The position numbers were made by a program, and so were the translations under genes. From contig DATAOB010000076.1 in the NCBI GenBank assembly GCA_036265935.1, forward strand, positions 47,364-111,363: a DNA stretch of 64,000 bases, read 5' to 3'. This document shows, piece after piece, positions 58,250-64,000 of the stretch. The notes beneath the pieces are model-generated. The model had not been told where the DNA came from, did not search any database, and was given only the letters and a program-made list of their open reading frames with translations. This stretch comes from JAFASC01 sp036265935. GTDB taxonomy: Bacteria > Pseudomonadota > Alphaproteobacteria > Rhizobiales > Beijerinckiaceae. Within the stretch, counting starts at the first letter, position 1. Every line of letters starts with the position of its first letter.

Positions 58250-59413
58250 ATGACGCTCATGCTGGCAAGCGTGACCGGCCCCACCGAGGCGGAACTGGTG
58301 CTGGAAGCGGGAGCCGACATCATCGATCTGAAGGACCCGAGTGCCGGCACGCTTGGCGCGGTGTCGCCGGAGGTCGTCCGCGCGACGGTGGCGCGCGTTG
58401 CGGGTCAGCGGCAGACGAGCGCCGTCACCGGCGATCTGCCGATGCAGCCGGAGCCCATGCGAGACGCCGCCGAGACGATGGCCGCGACCGGCGTCGATTA
58501 CGTGAAGATCGGCATTTTTCCTTCAGAAGGCGCGCGCGCCGTGATCGGCGCGCTGAAGGAAGTAGCGCGGCGCACCAAGCTGGTAGCGGTGCTTTTTGCC
58601 GACCTCGCGCCTGACTTCGACCTGATCGAAGATAGCGGCGATGCCGGTTTTGCCGGCGCGATGCTCGACACGGCGCAGAAAGGCGGCGGGCGGCTGATCG
58701 AGCATCTCGATTTTCTCTCGTTGGAAAAATTTATCGGGCGCTGCCGCGCGGGTGGCCTCATCGCCGGCCTCGCCGGCTCGCTGGAGGCCCCGGACGTGCC
58801 GCGGCTTCTGCCGCTCAAACCCGATCTTCTCGGCTTCCGCTCGGCGCTCTGCCGCGCCGGCGACCGTAAGAGCGAACTCGATACGACTGCCGTGGCGATC
58901 ATTCGCGGGCTGATTCCGGCGCAAATTTCGCGCGGCGCAGTCGACAACATCGATTGGCGGCTGCGCGCAGCGCGCGGCTACACGGTCGGACGGGAAAGTG
59001 AGGCCGGAACCGACCGGGTCTTCATTCGCGATCTCGTTGTGAACGCCAGGATCGGCGCCTATTCGCACGAGCGTGCTGTCGAACAGCGCCTGCGCTTCAA
59101 TGTCGAGGTCGATGTGCGTCGCCCCGACCTGAAGAGCGGCGATATGCGCGATGTCTTCTCGTATGACACGATCCGCGATGCGATCGAGCTCAACATTGCG
59201 CGCGGTCACGTCGCGCTTGTCGAGAAACTCGCGGAAGAGATAGCCGACCAGATTTTGCGCGACGCGCGCGTGCTTGGCGTCACCATCCGCATCGAAAAGC
59301 TCGACATTGTGCCGGGCGCCGTCGGCGTCGAAATCAGGCGCGAGCGGCCGAAATCATCGGCGAAAGTGCACCAGCTGTTTCCAGGTCTCGCGGAAACGGG
59401 AAAGCCGAGTTGA
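58250..59413 (+). CDS. Fusion of (5-formylfuran-3-yl)methyl phosphate synthase (MfnB) and dihydroneopterin aldolase-like domain
   Basis: A 387-residue two-domain protein. Residues 1 to about 230 are the DUF556/MfnB TIM barrel that makes the furan precursor of methanofuran from two glyceraldehyde-3-phosphate: MLASVTGPTEAELVLEAGAD, IIDLKDPSAGTLGAV (Schiff-base Lys in LKDP), VDYVKIGIFPSEGARAVIG and LLGFRSALCRAGDRKSELDT. Residues about 258-372 are FolB-like: FIRDLVVNARIGAYSHERAV, QRLRFNVEVDV, HVALVEKLAEEIADQILRDA and IRIEKLDIVPGAVGVEI. AAGGA precedes the ATG at 58250. The fusion joins enzymes for the furan and pterin sides of the C1 cofactors. Confidence 0.88.
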   Translation: MTLMLASVTGPTEAELVLEAGADIIDLKDPSAGTLGAVSPEVVRATVARVAGQRQTSAVTGDLPMQPEPMRDAAETMAATGVDYVKIGIFPSEGARAVIGALKEVARRTKLVAVLFADLAPDFDLIEDSGDAGFAGAMLDTAQKGGGRLIEHLDFLSLEKFIGRCRAGGLIAGLAGSLEAPDVPRLLPLKPDLLGFRSALCRAGDRKSELDTTAVAIIRGLIPAQISRGAVDNIDWRLRAARGYTVGRESEAGTDRVFIRDLVVNARIGAYSHERAVEQRLRFNVEVDVRRPDLKSGDMRDVFSYDTIRDAIELNIARGHVALVEKLAEEIADQILRDARVLGVTIRIEKLDIVPGAVGVEIRRERPKSSAKVHQLFPGLAETGKPS

Positions 59414-59416
59414 GGC

Positions 59417-60055
59417 GTGGGCTCGCGCGGTCCGATCATCGTGAAACTCGGCGGCAGCCTGGCGCGCGAGCGGCAGTTTGCGCGCTGGATCGAGGCTTTG
59501 CGTCACTGCAAAGAGGGCGTGATCATCGTGCCGGGTGGCGGACCCTTCGCCGACTGCGTGCGCGAGACACAGCGATACATGCGCTTCGACGACGCCGTGG
59601 CGCACCGCATGGCGCTGCTCGCTATGGAACAATATGCGATCGCCTGCGCCTCGTCTTTTCCGGAAGTGCTGCTGATCGGCGATGAGGCGCAATTGCGCTT
59701 GATCGGCGAGGGGCGCGTTGCGTTCTGGCTGCCGAGCCGCATGGCGCGCGGCGCCGACGATCTGCCGGAAAATTGGCAGGTCACGTCGGACAGCCTCGCG
59801 GCGTGGCTGGCGATGCGTCTCGATGCGCGGGTGCTTCTCATTGTGAAGAGCGTCGACGCCAAAGCCGACCCGATCAGCGCCGGCGCGCTGGTAGAACGCG
59901 AGATCGTCGATCCGCTGTTTGCACGTTTCGCGGCGCAGACGAACGCGGAGATCCGGATTGCCGGACCCGCCGATCTCGCCGGCGCGGGCGCCGAGTTCGC
60001 GACGGGAGACTTGCCCGGCGCGCGCGTCCTCGTCCATTCCAGTGCGCATGCCTGA
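59417..60055 (+). CDS. Amino-acid-kinase-fold protein of the H4MPT/MFR cluster (MfnE-like)
   Basis: A 212-residue protein with the amino acid kinase fold: PIIVKLGGSLARERQFARWI, GVIIVPGGGPFADCVRETQR, FPEVLLIGDEAQLRLIGEG and ARVLLIVKSVDAKADP. In archaea MfnE phosphorylates the aminomethylfuran phosphate in methanofuran synthesis; methylotroph clusters carry a related gene annotated as aspartate kinase-like. The GTG start lies 3 bp after the fusion-gene stop, and the end overlaps the next gene by 8 bp, so the whole block is one operon. Exact reaction is inferred. Confidence 0.82.
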   Translation: MGSRGPIIVKLGGSLARERQFARWIEALRHCKEGVIIVPGGGPFADCVRETQRYMRFDDAVAHRMALLAMEQYAIACASSFPEVLLIGDEAQLRLIGEGRVAFWLPSRMARGADDLPENWQVTSDSLAAWLAMRLDARVLLIVKSVDAKADPISAGALVEREIVDPLFARFAAQTNAEIRIAGPADLAGAGAEFATGDLPGARVLVHSSAHA

Positions 60056-61472
60056 ACGCGTGCTCTTTTTGACGGGGCATTTGGCGCATGAGCGGCTCGA
60101 GCGCGTGCTCGCGGGCCTCGGCCCAATGCCGTTCGAATGGCGCGTGCACAATATCGGCGTGAAGGTTGCGGCGCTGATGACGGGAGAGATCATCCGCCGG
60201 CGCTTGCCGCGACCGGTGGAAGCCGATCGCATCATCGTGCCCGGGCGTTGTCACGCCGATGTCGGTAAGCTTTCGGCCGATCTCGGCATGCGCGTCGAGC
60301 GCGGGCCGGACGAAATCACCGATTTGCCGCGCTATCTCGGCGCCAAGGGCAAGCCGCCCGATCTCGCCCGCTACGATATCCGCCTTTTTGCGGAGATCGT
60401 CGACGCGGCGACGATCGATGTCACGCATATAGTTTTGCGCGCGGAAGCACTCAAGGCCGCCGGCGCCGATGTAATCGATCTCGGCTGTTTGCCCGACACG
60501 CCGTTCCCGCATCTCCAAGAGAGCGTGCGCGAGCTAAAGCATCGCGGCTTCGTAGTCAGCGTCGATTCTGCCGACCCGGACGAGCTCGAACGCGGCATCC
60601 AGGCCGGCGCCGATCACGTGCTGAGCCTCGATGAGGCGACGATTGCGCTCGCAGAAGGCACGTCGTGCATACCGGTTCTGGTGCCGCGCCCGCACGGCGA
60701 TCTCGCTTCGCTCATACGCGCGGCGGAGGCGGCGAAGGCACGCGGCATCGCCTGCATTCTCGATCCCATTCTCGATCCAATCCATTTCGGCTTCAGCGAC
60801 TCGCTGGCGCGTTACGTCGAGCTCCGTCGCCACCTGCCCGACGCCGAGATGATGATGGGCACCGGCAACCTGACGGAATTAACGGAGGCCGATACGAGCG
60901 GCATTACCGCCGTGCTCCTCGGCATCTGCTCCGAGCTTGCGATCCGCAATGTGCTCACCGTGCAGGTGAGTCCGCATACGCGCCGCACGTTGGAGGAGCA
61001 CGACGCGGCGCGCCGCCTGATGTTTGCCGCGCGCGAGGATCAGGCGCTGCCGAAGGAATATGACGCCGGGCTTTTGCAAATCCACGACCGGGTTCCCTTT
61101 GCAGCGACACCGGAGGAGATCGAAGCGCTGGCCGAACAGGTGCGCGATGCGAACTTTCGGATAGAAACGGCGGAAGACGGGATTCACGTCTATGCGCGCA
61201 GATTTCACAAGATCGAGCAGGACGCCTTCGCGCTTTTCCCCGATCTACACGTCGAGCAGGATGGCGCGCATGCTTTCTATCTCGGCGCGGAACTGACCAA
61301 GGCGGAGATCGCGTTCCGCCTAGGCAAACGTTACGTCCAGGACGAGCCGCTCGATTTCGGCGTGGCGGCGCCGCGCCAGCGCGATGAGCGGCTGAGATTG
61401 AAGGAAGCGGGAACCACGCTGAAGCATCGCGGGGCACACGCAGCAAAACAACCGGCCGAGGAAAACGACTAA
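60048..61472 (+). CDS. Dihydropteroate synthase-like protein with DUF6513
   Basis: A 474-residue protein of the family found with H4MPT genes in methylotrophs. The N-terminal DUF6513 region reads RVLFLTGHLAHERLERVLAG and VPGRCHADVGKLSADLGMRV; the middle is a TIM barrel like dihydropteroate synthase (ADVIDLGCLPDTPFPHLQES, ACILDPILDPIHFGFSDSLA, EMMMGTGNLTELTEADTSG). The C-terminal part (FRIETAEDGIHVYARRFHKI) belongs to the same family. It is presumed to replace the archaeal enzyme that joins the pterin to the beta-RFA arm of H4MPT. It overlaps the upstream gene by 8 bp. Confidence 0.85.
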   Translation: MPERVLFLTGHLAHERLERVLAGLGPMPFEWRVHNIGVKVAALMTGEIIRRRLPRPVEADRIIVPGRCHADVGKLSADLGMRVERGPDEITDLPRYLGAKGKPPDLARYDIRLFAEIVDAATIDVTHIVLRAEALKAAGADVIDLGCLPDTPFPHLQESVRELKHRGFVVSVDSADPDELERGIQAGADHVLSLDEATIALAEGTSCIPVLVPRPHGDLASLIRAAEAAKARGIACILDPILDPIHFGFSDSLARYVELRRHLPDAEMMMGTGNLTELTEADTSGITAVLLGICSELAIRNVLTVQVSPHTRRTLEEHDAARRLMFAAREDQALPKEYDAGLLQIHDRVPFAATPEEIEALAEQVRDANFRIETAEDGIHVYARRFHKIEQDAFALFPDLHVEQDGAHAFYLGAELTKAEIAFRLGKRYVQDEPLDFGVAAPRQRDERLRLKEAGTTLKHRGAHAAKQPAEEND

Positions 61473-62033
61473 ATGCCGATGATCCGCGAATGCGTCGTCA
61501 CCACAATCGACGCGACCGGCCACGTTCACATCGCGCCGCTCGGATTGATCGAGGATGGCGAGCAGTGGATCATCGCGCCGTTCCGGCCATCGGCGACGCT
61601 GCACAATTTGCACGTCGTGCCGTTTGCGACGGCGAATTACGTCGATGACGTGCGCATCATTGCCGGATGCCTCACCGGCCGCCGCGACTGGCCGATTGCC
61701 GACGTGCCTGGTCATCCAGTACCACGCCTCGCTACGGCGCTGGCGCATGGCGAGCTGAAGGTTTCGTGCTTCCAAGACGATGAAACTCGTCCGCAGTTTC
61801 ACTGCAGCGTTTCGAAAGTGGCGACCCACGCGCCGTTCCGCGGGCTCAATCGCGCCAAAGCGGCCGTGCTTGAAGCGGCGATTCTCGTCAGCCGTTTATC
61901 GATGCTGCCGCGGGAGAAGATCGGGGGCGAAATCGCCTATTTGCGGATCGCAATCGACAAAACAGCCGGGCCGGAAGAGCGCGAAGCCTGGGACTGGCTG
62001 ATGGACGCGGTGACGCAGTTTTATGCGAAGTGA
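61473..62033 (+). CDS. DUF447 family protein
   Basis: A 186-residue protein starting MPMIRECVVTTIDATGHVHI and continuing APLGLIEDGEQWIIAPFRPS, ATANYVDDVRIIAGCLTGRR and CSVSKVATHAPFRGLNRAKA. DUF447 has an FMN-binding split-barrel-like fold and is conserved in methanogens and H4MPT-using methylotrophs. It follows the dihydropteroate-synthase-like gene with no gap, so it is cotranscribed. A role in H4MPT or methanofuran metabolism is inferred from context. The last 13 bp overlap the convergent hydantoinase-like gene. Confidence 0.87.
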   Translation: MPMIRECVVTTIDATGHVHIAPLGLIEDGEQWIIAPFRPSATLHNLHVVPFATANYVDDVRIIAGCLTGRRDWPIADVPGHPVPRLATALAHGELKVSCFQDDETRPQFHCSVSKVATHAPFRGLNRAKAAVLEAAILVSRLSMLPREKIGGEIAYLRIAIDKTAGPEEREAWDWLMDAVTQFYAK

Positions 62034-63058
62034 TTTGCCGCAAGTTTCGCCACTGCGGCGGCGGGCGCACAGTCGGAAACCGCGCCTGCGCATTCCGGCG
62101 TGCTGTCGAAGCACGATTCGAACGGAATGAAGGCGCGATCAAAACGCGCCGCTATCTTCTTCAGCACAAAACGCCCAACCCCCGCTGCAACAATCGGCGC
62201 ATGATCGGGAATAACACCGCGCGAGAGAACGAGGTGCAGGTTCTCTTCGATCTGCCGCGCCTGGGCATCGGCGAAAAAGCGCGCAAGCCCCCGCCAAGTT
62301 GCCTCGTCCGCATCTCCGATATCGCGCCCGATCATCCGCGCCAATCGCGCGCGTGAGGATTCGACCGACTTGTCGCGATTATCGGCTGTCGGCATGACGT
62401 CGAAACCTTCGGGCAGCTCGCCCAAGATGCGATAAACATCGCCCGCGCTGGCGAACCACTCGTTCATCAGATTGACCCAGCGGCCCGCAAACGGGACTCG
62501 CGGGATCCCAGCGAAAAGGTACGAGCGCACCACGCCCGCATAAACGAGTTCGCCATGTGCGAGCCGCTCGGCATCGCTGTAGCCGAGCGCCGCGACGCGG
62601 CCGCCGGTAATGGGGATAAGGTCGGTCGTGGTCGAACCCATGTCGGCAAGGAGCGCGTGCGGATGAATCGCCGCCACGGCGGCCGCACTCGCATGCCAAT
62701 TAGCGGAGGCGATGTCGGCCGAGTGCTCGGGCACGCGATCATATGCGACAAAGCCCGCACGGCCGGCGTAAAAGTGTATGGGCGAAGAGAGTCGCCGCTG
62801 CGCAAGCGCCGCCAGGGCCGACACGCCCTCCGTATGCGTCGCGAAAATATCGCAGAGTTCGCCGGTCATGGTCACCGCGTTGATATCGGCTCGTCCGATC
62901 TTCGCGTCCGCTTCGTCGAATGCGCGCTCGGCCTCGTGCAGTCCTTGCCAGAGTAGCAGCGCCACCTGTAGCGCCGCGATGATACGGCCGCCTTCAATTC
63001 GCGCGGCTTTGAGATGCGCGCCGCCGATGTCCCAGCCTATGATGCTCTGCGCCGGCAT
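62021..63058 (-). CDS. Hydantoinase/oxoprolinase-type H4MPT-linked C1-transfer protein (MfnF-like)
   Basis: A 345-residue ASKHA-fold protein annotated in methylotrophs as H4MPT-linked C1 transfer pathway protein; archaeal MfnF couples the furan diphosphate to tyramine. Landmarks are SIIGWDIGGAHLKAARIEGG, INAVTMTGELCDIFATHTEG, HALLADMGSTTTDLIPITGG and VAAGVGRFVLKKIAARF. The two phosphate motifs (WDIGGAH, DMGSTTTD) are intact. It runs against the operon, overlapping the DUF447 gene at the 3' ends, so the two transcripts collide. Confidence 0.86.
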   Translation of the reverse strand: MPAQSIIGWDIGGAHLKAARIEGGRIIAALQVALLLWQGLHEAERAFDEADAKIGRADINAVTMTGELCDIFATHTEGVSALAALAQRRLSSPIHFYAGRAGFVAYDRVPEHSADIASANWHASAAAVAAIHPHALLADMGSTTTDLIPITGGRVAALGYSDAERLAHGELVYAGVVRSYLFAGIPRVPFAGRWVNLMNEWFASAGDVYRILGELPEGFDVMPTADNRDKSVESSRARLARMIGRDIGDADEATWRGLARFFADAQARQIEENLHLVLSRGVIPDHAPIVAAGVGRFVLKKIAARFDRAFIPFESCFDSTPECAGAVSDCAPAAAVAKLAANHFA

Positions 63059-63105
63059 TCCTCGACCTTGTTGATGTGTCTGGGCGTGAACGCTATTCGG
63101 AAGAA

Positions 63106-63777
63106 ATGGAAATCATACCGGTCCTCGATCTGAAGGGCGGCGCCGTTGTCCATGCGAAGCACGGGCAGCGCGAGTCTTATCAGCCGATCGTGTCACGTCT
63201 CTGCGCAACGAGCATACCGGACGAATTGCTTGCCGGCCTTCTGCGGCTTCATTCATTCCAAACAATCTATATCGCCGATCTCGATGCGATCGAGCAAAAG
63301 GGCGAGCACTCGCGGCTGATTGCGGAACTGGCGCGTTCGCACCCCGCGATGGCGTTTTGGGTCGACAGCGGGACCTCAGGCTACACCGATTGCAAAAATA
63401 TCCAGCACGTCCTCGGCAGCGAGAGCATCGATCGCAACGGAAGCTTGCAAGCAATCGACCGAGCTAAGATTCTTTCGCTCGATTTCCGCGACTCCGACTT
63501 TCTCGGGCCCCGCGGTTTGCTCGAACAGCCGTCGCTTTGGCCGGACCGCGTCATCCTCATGACACTCGCGCGGGTCGGCGGCGGCGCCGGCCCCGATCTC
63601 GAGCGGCTCGCGATGATAAGGCAGCGCGCCGGGGCGCGCCACCTCTATGCCGCAGGCGGCGTCCGCGGCCGCCACGATCTCCAGGTGCTGCGCGACGCCG
63701 GTATGGCCGGCGTCCTTGTCGCTTCGGCACTACATGACGGACGGCTCACGTCCACCGACCTTTCGGAGTTCAGTTAG
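63106..63777 (+). CDS. HisA/HisF-family protein of the H4MPT cluster
   Basis: A 223-residue TIM-barrel protein with MEIIPVLDLKGGAVVHAKHG, QTIYIADLDAIEQKGEHSRL, DRVILMTLARVGGGAGPDLE and YAAGGVRGRHDLQVLRDAG. It resembles HisA, but the context with C1 cofactor genes and sequence style match the methylotroph HisA-like proteins that travel with fae and H4MPT genes rather than true histidine biosynthesis. The ATG at 63106 or a GTG at 63076 could start it. It is divergent from the hydantoinase-like gene and convergent with fae. Confidence 0.8.
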   Translation: MEIIPVLDLKGGAVVHAKHGQRESYQPIVSRLCATSIPDELLAGLLRLHSFQTIYIADLDAIEQKGEHSRLIAELARSHPAMAFWVDSGTSGYTDCKNIQHVLGSESIDRNGSLQAIDRAKILSLDFRDSDFLGPRGLLEQPSLWPDRVILMTLARVGGGAGPDLERLAMIRQRAGARHLYAAGGVRGRHDLQVLRDAGMAGVLVASALHDGRLTSTDLSEFS

Positions 63778-63783
63778 CGAGCC

Positions 63784-64000
63784 TCACGAGGCCGCGGCGA
63801 ACGGGTGCTTCGCCGTCTTGTACTTCTGCTGCACCTCGGCGGCTTTCGGCGTGCCCTTGACCGCCCGCTCGATCGATTCCTTCGTCGCCTTGTAATTATA
63901 TTCCTGGATCTTCTTGTCGTCGGCCGCCTCCCAATGGATGAAGACGCCGACGCAGATGAACACGTCGTCGGCCTCCGCCGCCGGGATCGTGCCCTCGGCG
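63784..64000 (-). CDS. fae: Formaldehyde-activating enzyme (C-terminal part; 5' end beyond window)
   Basis: The last 71 codons of Fae, which condenses formaldehyde with H4MPT to methylene-H4MPT. Read on the minus strand: EGTIPAAEADDVFICVGVFI, HWEAADDKKIQEYNYKATKE, SIERAVKGTPKAAEV and QQKYKTAKHPFAAAS, an exact style match to Fae. The start lies beyond 64000. It is convergent with the HisA-like gene, 6 bp apart, which sets the whole block in a formaldehyde-oxidation context. Confidence 0.95.
   Translation of the reverse strand, partial: AEGTIPAAEADDVFICVGVFIHWEAADDKKIQEYNYKATKESIERAVKGTPKAAEVQQKYKTAKHPFAAAS

Noticed and set aside
1..64000. tRNA, rRNA, CRISPR arrays, insertion sequences, phage genes and riboswitches
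   Set aside because: No cloverleaf, repeat-spacer, transposase or integrase pattern was found; the accessory content looks like gene decay, not a mobile island.

Overview
This 64 kb window looks like chromosomal DNA of an alphaproteobacterium, most likely a member of the Hyphomicrobiales (Rhizobiales) with methylotrophic capacity. The reasons are high GC throughout, a CcrM methyltransferase and a SciP/DUF1153 cell-cycle regulator close together, the moaE-moaD-pgsA-uvrC and envC-ctpA-deacetylase-rppH orders familiar from this order, palindromic repeats of the kind common in Bradyrhizobium-like genomes, EcfG-type stress promoters, and a block of tetrahydromethanopterin/methanofuran C1 genes that ends in fae. 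Family placement (Xanthobacteraceae/Bradyrhizobiaceae-like versus Beijerinckiaceae-like) is only a guess.

Layout: 1-3441 carries moaE (partial), moaD, pgsA and uvrC, all on the minus strand; uvrC contains a palindromic repeat inserted in frame. 3.6-8.3 kb holds a toxin remnant, a polyamine-type binding protein, a formamidase-like enzyme, an MmcB-like repair protein, a TSUP permease, a SelT-like protein and a transglutaminase. 8.6-9.9 kb is a frameshifted MFS transporter. 9.9-13.0 kb is corC plus a fused aroK-aroB. 13.1-16.0 kb has a broken Phd antitoxin and the EF-P system (efp, epmA, epmB). 16.1-19.9 kb has a large MscS channel and small secreted proteins. 20.1-28.8 kb is a co-directional catabolic set: intradiol dioxygenase, SDR, beta-keto acid cleavage enzyme, quinone-reductase-like enzyme, solute-binding protein, hybrid histidine kinase and IlvD/Edd dehydratase. 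28.8-32.3 kb has a HicA/DUF1902 toxin-antitoxin pair and then a run of damaged genes that look like a bacterial sphingolipid locus. 32.3-40.2 kb mixes ordinary genes (DUF445, CDF efflux, CobD/CobC-like, acyl-CoA synthetase) with a second graveyard (acyl carrier protein, FATP-type synthetase and P450 fragments). 40.2-44.4 kb is the sciP-rnhB-ccrM cell-cycle region. 44.4-45.4 kb is a small stress island with three perfect EcfG-type promoters in front of a tiny membrane protein and two KGG-repeat proteins. 45.4-50.5 kb has cysG, a VOC protein, a DUF899/MarR divergent pair with a perfect palindromic operator, and an M20 amidohydrolase. 50.5-56.0 kb is rppH-deacetylase-ctpA-envC, a decayed SIMPL/DUF541 gene and rpmF. 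56.2-64.0 kb is an ArsB-type permease, rpe and the H4MPT/methanofuran block.

Functional picture: the right end encodes cofactor biosynthesis and the first enzyme of H4MPT-linked formaldehyde oxidation, including an unusual fusion of a furan-phosphate synthase with a dihydroneopterin-aldolase domain. The centre encodes the CtrA/CcrM cell-cycle circuit. The number of broken genes (MFS, Phd, ParE, sphingolipid Spt, ceramide-synthase-like GNAT, two glycosyltransferases, ACP, FATP, P450, GyrI-like, SIMPL) is high. Several breaks are multi-base deletions and must be real decay or rearrangement; others are single-base losses, one of them in a G-run, and could be sequencing errors. No tRNA, rRNA, CRISPR array, insertion sequence or integrase was recognised.
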